A stretch of 64,000 nt of DNA. Source: Rufibacter sp. XAAS-G3-1 (GTDB lineage Bacteria > Bacteroidota > Bacteroidia > Cytophagales > Hymenobacteraceae). The DNA lies in contig NZ_JABFAM010000010.1 in NCBI RefSeq assembly GCF_013623775.1, positions 1 through 64,000 on the forward strand. The letters are read 5' to 3'. Under the pieces are notes generated by a model. It was not told where the DNA came from. It saw only the letters and a program-made list of their open reading frames with translations, and did no database searches. The translations under genes and the position numbers were made by a program. Positions 8,894-15,335 of this stretch are shown here, piece after piece. The first letter of the stretch is position 1, and each line of letters begins with the position of its first letter.

Positions 8894-10306
8894 TTATTGG
8901 GCCTTAACAGATCTAAATCTAGCCGTCAGTTTGCGCCAGAAGTCAAATTCCAGCAGGTTAGAATCATTGCGGGCCTGGTACAGGAAGAAAAGGCCCACAG
9001 GGAGCAAGATGAGGTTGGCCGCCCACATGCCCATTACCACCGGCGCCACTCCTTCGCGGCCCCATTTCTCCCCCAAAATGCTGAGTACGTAGTAGACAAT
9101 GAAGAAGGCGATGGAAATAATCACCGGCATGCCCAAGCCCCCCTTCCGGATGATCGCCCCCAGCGGGGCCCCAATCAGGAACATGATAAAGCAGGCAAAC
9201 GCCTGGGTGAACTTACGGTAGATTTCTATTTCGTAGTTATTCCGTTCCCGTTGGATGGTGGTTAACCGGGAGGCGTAGGAGCTGGTGTAACTTTTTACGT
9301 TGCGGGCCGCGTTGGCCGCCGTCTGCACATCCTGCAGGGTTATCTCTGGGGTAAACCTCTGGGGCGGTACCTTTATTTTGCTTGTGTCACTGAATTGAAG
9401 ACTGGAGAAGTGCGAGTAAAAAGGGCGCACGTTGGGCTCCAGCAAAGTAGTTTCTTTGTCTATCTGTTTCTGCAGCGAGTCTGTTACCTGGGTTAGCTGG
9501 TCAATGTTTTTCATCATCTTGTTATCAGCGAACCATTGGGAATTACTGCGGGTCATCTGGAAAGAGGACAGATTCACCACAATCTTGTTTTTGGTGAACG
9601 CCTGCCGCAGATAGCCCGTGGTCTGCCCAAAGCCGTTGGAGCTGCTGGGTTTTTCCTCGGCGAAGGTTTTGCCATTGAACATTTCCAGTACCAGATACTG
9701 GTCATTGAACTGGGTGTACATTTTACCGGAGTCTGCCAGCATGACCACGGCATTCCCCTGTCCGTTGGAATGGTCGTAGATCATGATGTCTTTCAGGGTC
9801 TGTCCGTCTTCAAACTTCTTGCCTACCCTAATGCTGCGGTTGGGCAACCCGTTATAGAAAGCGCCTTCCTTTAAATCCAATGACGGTTTTTTCTGGCGGA
9901 TGTCCCACATGAGGCTATACGCTTTCAGGTTGGCCCTGGGCACAATGGTGTTATGGAAGAAGAAAGCGGCCACCGTGAGCACCACGGCAAAAAAGAAGAC
10001 CGGCCGCAGGGCCCTCACCAACGAAATGCCAGAGGTTTTGATGGCTGTGAGTTCATGGTGTTCCCCCAGGTTGCCGAAGGTCATGAGGGAAGAAAGCAGG
10101 ATGGCCAACGGAAAGGCCATGGGGGCCAGGTTCAGGCTGAAGTAAAACAACAGTTCTGAAATAACCCCCACGCCCAGATCTTTCCCTATCAGATCATCCA
10201 GATACTTCAGGATAACCTGTAGCAGCAGAATAAATTCTACAACGGCAAAGGTGAGAACGAAAGGCCCCAGAAAGGACTTAAGAATAAGTTTATCTAATTT
10301 TTTCAT
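8894..10306 (-). CDS. LptF/LptG family permease
   Basis: A 470-aa inner-membrane permease (YjgP/YjgQ family) of the LptBFG ABC exporter that lifts lipopolysaccharide from the inner membrane towards the outer membrane. Three N-terminal transmembrane segments (about residues 12-35, 58-82, 102-122) and three C-terminal ones (about 365-385, 392-412, 424-444) flank a large periplasmic domain, the standard layout. Whether it is LptF or LptG cannot be told here. The window also encodes an LptE-like lipoprotein (37.7 kb) and LpxK (30 kb), other parts of the LPS route. It is transcribed ahead of rpsO on the minus strand. Confidence 0.88.
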   Translation of the reverse strand: MKKLDKLILKSFLGPFVLTFAVVEFILLLQVILKYLDDLIGKDLGVGVISELLFYFSLNLAPMAFPLAILLSSLMTFGNLGEHHELTAIKTSGISLVRALRPVFFFAVVLTVAAFFFHNTIVPRANLKAYSLMWDIRQKKPSLDLKEGAFYNGLPNRSIRVGKKFEDGQTLKDIMIYDHSNGQGNAVVMLADSGKMYTQFNDQYLVLEMFNGKTFAEEKPSSSNGFGQTTGYLRQAFTKNKIVVNLSSFQMTRSNSQWFADNKMMKNIDQLTQVTDSLQKQIDKETTLLEPNVRPFYSHFSSLQFSDTSKIKVPPQRFTPEITLQDVQTAANAARNVKSYTSSYASRLTTIQRERNNYEIEIYRKFTQAFACFIMFLIGAPLGAIIRKGGLGMPVIISIAFFIVYYVLSILGEKWGREGVAPVVMGMWAANLILLPVGLFFLYQARNDSNLLEFDFWRKLTARFRSVKAQ

Positions 10307-10401
10307 GTAGTGCTACCGCTTCCTTCAGCACCGGCCGTAAGGTACAGAGCCCGCTTTACTGGAAAAGTGGCCAAATTTACGAAAAGCGGCGCAAAGGCGG
10401 A

Positions 10402-10797
10402 CTATCCTCCTATCAACTCCCGCAGCGTTAATACCTGGTTGTCCCAGAGCTCGGTCAGTTGTTCAACGTCTCCCACATCTGTGTAGTCTACCACCCGCAG
10501 AAATTGTTCCTGGGTCAGTTCCCCAGACTCAATGGAAAAGTCTATGTAGCTGTAGTCATGCGAAGCCCCTTTGTTACTGCCCGGAAACGTGAACCTGACC
10601 GATTTGTTCATTCGGTGGCTGGTCATTTCCGCAATATGGTCTTGGTTGTCCCAGATGAGGTTGTACTTCCGGTCTCCTATCTGCATGGCGGCATCACACA
10701 ACCACTGGGCCAAGCCAGACGCGGTACTCAGGTAAGGGTACAGCATCTTGGCCGATGCGTTTAGAGGATACTCTCTCACAAACTTTATTTTACTCAT
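10402..10797 (-). CDS. START-like domain protein (SRPBCC superfamily)
   Basis: A 131-aa soluble protein of a family widespread in Bacteroidota, with the AHSA1/START-like helix-grip fold. The opening KIKFVREYPLNASAKMLYPYLSTASGLAQWLCD and the central WDNQDHIAEMT are typical. Ligand and function are unknown. It is encoded 95 bases upstream of the LptF/G-like gene on the same strand, so it may share its transcript. Confidence 0.8.
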   Translation of the reverse strand: MSKIKFVREYPLNASAKMLYPYLSTASGLAQWLCDAAMQIGDRKYNLIWDNQDHIAEMTSHRMNKSVRFTFPGSNKGASHDYSYIDFSIESGELTQEQFLRVVDYTDVGDVEQLTELWDNQVLTLRELIGG

Positions 10798-10887
10798 AAG
10801 ACAATAAAGCTAAAAGGTAAAGGGGTTAGTAAAGGTTGGGGGGCGGATATGTTCTCAATTAAAGGAAAATATTTTATACAAAAAAAC

Positions 10888-10919
10888 TTGTGTGGTTATA
10901 ATTCTTATTCCTACTTTTG
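10888..10919 (+). promoter_or_regulatory. Promoter of tRNA-Met
   Basis: TTG (10888-10890) and TACTTTTG (10912-10919) are separated by 21 bases, matching the Bacteroidota -33 TTTG / -7 TAnnTTTG pattern. The tRNA starts 14 bases after the -7 box. Confidence 0.75.
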
Positions 10920-10932
10920 CAGCATCAAAAAC

Positions 10933-11006
10933 GGCGGGGTAGCTCAGATGGTTAGAGCGCAGGATTCATAACCCTGAGGTCGGCAGTTCGATTCTGCTCC
11001 CCGCTA
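10933..11006 (+). tRNA. tRNA-Met (anticodon CAT)
   Basis: A 74-nt cloverleaf: acceptor GGCGGGG pairs with CCCCGCT (first pair G-T), D-arm AGCTCAGATGGTTAGAGC, anticodon arm CAGGATTCATAACCCTG with CAT, T-arm GGCAGTTCGATTCTGCT and discriminator A. CCA is not encoded. The sequence resembles elongator tRNA-Met; a CAT anticodon could also be lysidine-modified tRNA-Ile. Confidence 0.9.
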
Positions 11007-11008
11007 CA

Positions 11009-11036
11009 AAGCTCCACCAGTGTGGAGCTTTTTTTA
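11009..11036 (+). terminator. tRNA-Met terminator
   Basis: AAGCTCCAC / GTGGAGCTT stem with a 4-base loop and a T-run immediately after the tRNA. Confidence 0.9.
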
Positions 11037-11154
11037 TTTCCCCTTCCATTCTTTCTACCCCCGCCCGCCCACGAGGCTCCCGCCAGGGGTTAGATCTTGT
11101 TTGCCGTTATTTTTTGAAAAAGACCTGCTAATCGCTGGTAGGTAAAACTTCTTC

Positions 11155-11307
11155 AGAGCTTGTTTGAATTTCAGGTTTGCTGGCGAAAATGGCCAGAGAA
11201 AGGTTCTGCGGAAGCGTTTTTGAGCAGCGCTACGGGGCGACTCAAGCGCGAACGCAGGTTCTTTTTATGGTTGTTTGCAGCACAAAGATGAAATTTAAAC
11301 AAGCTCT
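11155..11307 (+). mobile_element. MITE-like element, family D, copy 1
   Basis: A 153-bp element with terminal inverted repeats AGAGCTTGTTTGAATTT / AAATTTAAACAAGCTCT. The interior carries AGGTTCTGCGGA, a TGAGCAGCGCTACG block, GAACGCAGGTTCT and GTTTGCAGCACAAAGATG, all shared with the copies at 45229, 59786 (reversed) and 60532. It has no open frame of its own. Confidence 0.8.
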
Positions 11308-11364
11308 CACCACTAGTGATGAAGAGAATGGAAAACTGGAACTGCAATAGCTTACTGGAGGCTT

Positions 11365-11475
11365 TTACTTAGGCAGCCATACTTTGTTGGTATAACCACT
11401 CTTCATATTGACTAACACGGCGGTGAGGTAGCCTAATGCCGAGTGTCTTCTTTCCCCATAAACCCTCCAGTTAAA
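11365..11475 (-). pseudogene. IS3/IS481-type transposase C-terminal remnant
   Basis: The minus-strand frame reads WRVYGERRHSALGYLT..., resembling the C-terminal RRHSALGYL(T/S)P motif of rve-type transposases, then runs to a stop at 11365. No catalytic DDE core is present upstream; the frame instead continues into unrelated sequence. A small dead fragment. Confidence 0.6.
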
Positions 11476-11560
11476 GGTGGCAACTTCAACTCGGCCTACG
11501 TGCACTTCCCCCGCTGGGCCGTGAAGGGCGTGTGGGAGCGAGTGTTCCAGGGGCCGAAGC
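11470..11560 (+). pseudogene. IS5-type transposase fragment (plus strand)
   Basis: The plus-strand translation FNSAYVHFPRWAVKGVWERVF resembles the WNSVYRRFRRWxxKGVWERLF segment of IS5-family transposases. The fragment is about 30 codons and ends in the inverted repeat at 11544. Confidence 0.6.
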
Positions 11561-11600
11561 GCTCGGGTAGACCCCGCCAGGGCGCTTCGGCCCCTGGAAC
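11544..11600. repeat. 19-bp inverted repeat at the IS5-relic junction
   Basis: GTTCCAGGGGCCGAAGCGC (11544-11562) is repeated inverted at 11582-11600 around a 19-base spacer. It separates two oppositely oriented pieces of an IS5-type transposase gene. Confidence 0.85.
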
Positions 11601-11699
11601 TTCCGGTTTTCCCTAGCCGTGCGCGCCACGTCGCCCTTTCCCGGGCAGGAGCGGCGCGACCAGTTCCCAATGATGGTCTGTGGCCTCAAAGCGTCTCAT
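11601..11699 (-). pseudogene. IS5-type transposase N-terminal remnant (minus strand)
   Basis: From an ATG at 11699 the minus strand reads MRRFEATDHHWELVAPLLPGK, then needs a frame change to continue GDVARTARENRKF. This matches the N-terminus of IS5-family transposases (W..L.PLLPGK.GD.GRTA.DNR.F). It is frameshifted and ends at the inverted repeat. Confidence 0.65.
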
Positions 11700-11746
11700 A
11701 CCCTTTTTAACTTATGAGCAACATCTGCCAGAAATCATTCACTATT

Positions 11747-11777
11747 TGCCAACACGCCCTATTTCTCCGTATCTTTG
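11747..11777 (+). promoter_or_regulatory. mtaB promoter
   Basis: A -7 box TATCTTTG at 11770-11777 with TTTG about 21 bases upstream; the mtaB ATG is 11 bases after the box. Confidence 0.7.
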
Positions 11778-11787
11778 TGCCTTGCTT

Positions 11788-13107
11788 ATGAAAAAGGTAG
11801 CATTTTATACATTAGGCTGTAAGCTCAATTTCTCTGAGACCTCTACCCTCTCCAGAATCTTTCAGGAGCGGGGGTTTGAGAAGGTGGAGTTTACGGACAC
11901 GCCCGATATCTACGTCATCAACACGTGCTCTGTCACCGACAATGCCGATAAGAAGTGCCGCAAAGTGGTGAAGGAAGCGCTCAAGCATTCACCTAACGCA
12001 TTCATTACCATTGTGGGCTGCTATGCCCAGCTAAAGCCGAAAGAGATCTCCGAAATTCCTGGGGTAGATGCCGTGTTAGGTGCCGCCGAGAAGTTTCAGT
12101 TGGTAGACATACTGGAGGCCTTTGAGAAGAAAGACGCGCCGCAGGTGCACGCCAGCCCGGTGTCTGAGGCCAACACGTTTGTGAACGCCTACTCCTTCGG
12201 CGACCGCACGCGCACGTTTTTGAAAGTACAGGACGGCTGTGATTATTCCTGCACGTTCTGCACCATTCCGCAGGCCCGCGGCAAAAGCCGCAGCAATACC
12301 ATTGAGAAAGTAGTGGCGGAGGCCCGAAGCATCGGTGACTCTGGCGTGAAGGAAATTGTCTTAACCGGCGTAAACACCGGAGACTTCGGACTACAAGAGG
12401 GTGCGCGCAAAGAAAACTTCTTCCAATTGGTACAGGCGCTAGACCAGGTAGAGAACGTAAACCGCTTCCGGATTTCTTCTATTGAACCTAATCTGTTAAG
12501 TGAGGAGATCATCAACTTCGTGGCAGGTTCTCAGCGGTTTATGCCGCACTTCCACGTTCCGTTGCAGTCGGGCAGCAACAAGATCCTGAAGTTGATGCGC
12601 CGCCGGTATTTGCGGGAACTGTACGCCCAGCGCGTCACCTGGATTAAGGCTGCCATGCCGTACGCCTGTATTGGGGTTGACGTAATTGTGGGCTTCCCCG
12701 GTGAAACCGAAGAAGATTTTCTGGAGACCTACAACTTCCTGAACGGATTAGACATCAGTTACCTGCACGTGTTTCCGTACTCTGAGCGCGCCAATACCAC
12801 GGCCTTGGACTTACCCGGTGTGGTACCCCAGAAAGAACGCAACCGCCGCGCTGATATGCTGCGCATTCTCTCTGAGAAGAAGAAACGAGCGTTCTATGAA
12901 AGCCAGATCGGCTACGAAGGCCGCGTGCTTTTTGAGGCCGATATTACTGATGGCTTCATGGAAGGCTTCACCGAAAACTACGTTAGGGTGGTTGCCAAAT
13001 ACGACCCGGTACTGGTGAACGAGCAGAAACACGTGCGCCTCACCAACATCACTGCCGCCGGGTTGATGGAAGCCGAGGAAACCTACCACGAAATGTTGGC
13101 GCATTAA
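11788..13107 (+). CDS. mtaB: tRNA (t6A37) methylthiotransferase MtaB
   Basis: A 439-aa radical-SAM enzyme that converts t6A37 to ms2t6A37 in ANN-decoding tRNAs. The N-terminal methylthiotransferase domain holds cluster cysteines C11, C47 and C78; the radical-SAM CxxxCxxC is C151/C155/C158 (CDYSCTFC); a TRAM-like tail follows. TLGCKLNFSE is diagnostic for MtaB rather than MiaB. I set the start at ATG 11788 because it opens the family N-terminus and lies just after a TATCTTTG -7 box; the frame is open to 11680, but that would place the promoter inside the gene. A terminator follows. Confidence 0.93.
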   Translation: MKKVAFYTLGCKLNFSETSTLSRIFQERGFEKVEFTDTPDIYVINTCSVTDNADKKCRKVVKEALKHSPNAFITIVGCYAQLKPKEISEIPGVDAVLGAAEKFQLVDILEAFEKKDAPQVHASPVSEANTFVNAYSFGDRTRTFLKVQDGCDYSCTFCTIPQARGKSRSNTIEKVVAEARSIGDSGVKEIVLTGVNTGDFGLQEGARKENFFQLVQALDQVENVNRFRISSIEPNLLSEEIINFVAGSQRFMPHFHVPLQSGSNKILKLMRRRYLRELYAQRVTWIKAAMPYACIGVDVIVGFPGETEEDFLETYNFLNGLDISYLHVFPYSERANTTALDLPGVVPQKERNRRADMLRILSEKKKRAFYESQIGYEGRVLFEADITDGFMEGFTENYVRVVAKYDPVLVNEQKHVRLTNITAAGLMEAEETYHEMLAH

Positions 13108-13136
13108 GCGCTTCTTACTCTCTTTTTTACTACTGA

Positions 13137-13172
13137 AAGGCCCAGCTATGAATTCAAAGCTGGGCCTTCTAC
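13137..13172 (+). terminator. mtaB terminator
   Basis: AAGGCCCAGCT / AGCTGGGCCTT stem followed by TCTACTTTCT, 30 bases after the mtaB stop. Confidence 0.8.
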
Positions 13173-13261
13173 TTTCTACTTACTTTCACCAAAACGAGCA
13201 GGAAACGGAAGGTTATAACTCAGCAGTCTTTTTACGTTCTGGGTTAGCGCCATTATTATTA

Positions 13262-13428
13262 GTATTCTCACCATAATCGTCAGGCTAAGAAGGAATGTGT
13301 ACGGCGTTACAGGGTAACGTCGCTACGGAATACCCGGCCATGTAGCCTCCTTACCCTGTAACGAGGTACTCATGCAGAAGAAATGTGCTCTGCCTATCGT
13401 TAGCCTGACGGCTATATGGTGAGAATAC
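13262..13428. mobile_element. Nested-palindrome element, family H
   Basis: Three nested inverted repeats share nearly the same centre: GTATTCTCACCATA / TATGGTGAGAATAC (13262-13275, 13415-13428); CGTCAGGCTAA / TTAGCCTGACG (13278-13288, 13400-13410); and CGTTACAGGGTAA / TTACCCTGTAACG (13305-13317, 13351-13363). No open frame. It resembles a MITE or a structured RNA; only one copy is in this window. Confidence 0.65.
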
Positions 13429-13492
13429 CAACAATTTGTTAGAGGTTCAAGCCTTTAATCATCCTTTGCCTACCTCTTAAATACCCTCCCAT

Positions 13493-13590
13493 ATTCTGTC
13501 CTCCTGAAAGGATCTCGTGGGCGAACGGTAATGCAGTTTACTACACAGCTTTTCTAGTTCGCCCACAAGATCTTTCCAAGAGGACAGAAT
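13493..13590. mobile_element. Inverted-repeat element, family E, copy 1
   Basis: Outer arms ATTCTGTCCTC...GAGGACAGAAT, then GATCTCGTGGGCGAAC against GTTCGCCCACAAGATC. It shares the GGATCTTGTGGGC core with the copies at 54779 and 59995. Confidence 0.75.
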
Positions 13591-13730
13591 GAGAATGACA
13601 GTGACTAGAAAGACAGCGAAGGAAATTGCAGAATGAGAAATTGCAGAATAGAGAATTTGAGCTGTTGAGATAGGGAATCAAAAGCTGTTCCGTTTTCAAC
13701 CTACTTTTCCGAAAACAGCCTTAAAACACT

Positions 13731-14786
13731 TCAGCCATTTTCCTTAGAAGCACCGGCCCGCCGCGCCATGCGCTGGGCCAAGACACTTGCGGCAATCAGT
13801 TGCAAGGCGTGGTACAGCATGAGCGGCAAAAGGATAATCCCTACAATATTCGCGTCCGGGAAAATCACCTTTGACATGACCGTTCCGTGCACCAGAGACT
13901 TCTTAGATCCGCAGAAAATGGCCGTGATCCGGTTTTCGCGGGAGAAACCCAGGGCGGTGCTAAGTACATGAATCATCCCGAAGACCAGGAAGAACAAGGC
14001 TACCATGGCGCCTCCCAACAGCAGCAGTTGCGCCGCGCTGTAACCTTTGAACATCTCGCGGGCGAAGGAATCGCAGAACGAGGAATAGACAATGAGCAGG
14101 ATGATGGTCTGGTCAAACAGCCGGAGCCTGCCTTTCCGCTGCTCCGCAAATGCCCCGAACCGCTTGTTCAGCAACACTCCCAGGGAAACGGGTAACAACA
14201 CCTGAAGCATCAGTTTAAAGATAATACTGCCTAAATCCATCTCGGCGGCAGAACTGGTGCGCATGAATAAACCCATCCAGAGCGGTGTCATGAACACGCC
14301 TATGAGGCTGGAAATACTGGCGTTGAAGATGGCAGACGGAATATTGCCTCCCGCTATAGACACCATCACCACCGAGGATGAAACCGTGGACGGCAAAGCG
14401 GCCACGTAGAAAACGCCCAGCCACAGCAACTGATTTTCCTGGTCGGCTAACAGAAGGTTGGCGGCGTACACCAGTAAGGGGAACAACAGAAATGTGCTTA
14501 ACTGCACCACTAGGTGGAGACGCCAATCACTCAAGCCTGCTTTCAATTTGGTTGGGCTTAACCGCAAGCCATAGAAAAAAAAGATCAGGGAAACGCCGTA
14601 GGTCGTGATTTCCTCCAGCGGCAGGGGGCCGTTTTCCTCGCCCAATTCCGGCCACAGATAAGCCAGCAAAATCATCGCCAGTAACGCCAATAGAAAGGCA
14701 TCCAAGCCAATCCTTTTCAGAAACCCTATTCTGGGTTTATTCTCTTTCTGGGGCACTAAGGGCGGAACGGGTACTTCTGAGCGCAT
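13731..14786 (-). CDS. Bile acid:sodium symporter-like membrane protein (SBF-like family)
   Basis: A 351-aa inner-membrane transporter with about ten hydrophobic segments, from IGLDAFLLALLAMILLAYLW near the N-terminus to a C-terminal segment around VGIILLPLMLYHALQLIA. The conserved ALPSTVSSSVVMVSIAGGN stretch and the late GSKKSLVHGTVMSKVIF match the SBF_like (PF13593) branch. The substrate is unknown. The frame is open to 14846, but that start overlaps a promoter-like TACTTTGC sequence, so I chose the ATG at 14786 (MRSEVPVPPL). It stands alone between repeat-filled gaps. Confidence 0.85.
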   Translation of the reverse strand: MRSEVPVPPLVPQKENKPRIGFLKRIGLDAFLLALLAMILLAYLWPELGEENGPLPLEEITTYGVSLIFFFYGLRLSPTKLKAGLSDWRLHLVVQLSTFLLFPLLVYAANLLLADQENQLLWLGVFYVAALPSTVSSSVVMVSIAGGNIPSAIFNASISSLIGVFMTPLWMGLFMRTSSAAEMDLGSIIFKLMLQVLLPVSLGVLLNKRFGAFAEQRKGRLRLFDQTIILLIVYSSFCDSFAREMFKGYSAAQLLLLGGAMVALFFLVFGMIHVLSTALGFSRENRITAIFCGSKKSLVHGTVMSKVIFPDANIVGIILLPLMLYHALQLIAASVLAQRMARRAGASKENG

Positions 14787-14846
14787 GGGGCGGATAAATG
14801 AGGTACTATATTTTGTCTGTTGAGCAAAGTACGGGCAAAACGGCAA

Positions 14847-15335
14847 AACAGGTCAAACCTACAGAAAAACAATCGCGTCCGTTTTCAGCCGCTAATTCAT
14901 CCTCGCCGGGGAAAAGCCTCTGAAGTTGAACTTCCCTCTAAAAGGATTGTCTCTGCATATCACCATTCGTTTTAGAGCCGATTTCTCTAAAACAGCCCTA
15001 AAACACCAGGGCAGCCCCTGTGCTTAAGAACCACTTTTCTGTGTTTTTTTGAAGTTCTGGTAAGGTTTGTCTGTTCCATTGTGGACATTATCTGTCCGGT
15101 TCTGAACACCTTTCTGTATCCAATCCATTAATAAAACATTGACAATCAAATAATTAACAGCAACTACATTTCTTGGCAAGGAATTGACATAAGGGAGTGG
15201 GCGAACAAGATGGTCTAAAAATAAAATATAACGCTTTAGGCAACCATCAGGCAAATGCCTTCATCTATGGAGTATCAGCTGAACAAAGAATTACCGGTTC
15301 TCCCTCCTTTCACGCTTTCAATCCTTCCAAGTCAC
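14847..15335. other. Intergenic region upstream of the first beta-barrel gene
   Basis: The region between divergent genes holds a degenerate family-A palindrome (14968-15004) and AT-rich sequence. I see no clear -7 box for the downstream gene and no gene. Confidence 0.5.

Noticed and set aside
11680-11787. 36-residue N-terminal extension of mtaB
   Set aside because: It includes the promoter box at 11770 and IS-relic DNA, and relatives begin at the ATG 11788.
15160-15200. TTGGCAAGGAATTGACA as a sigma54 promoter before the first barrel gene
   Set aside because: The spacing between GG and the -12 dinucleotide is wrong (no GC ten bases after GG).
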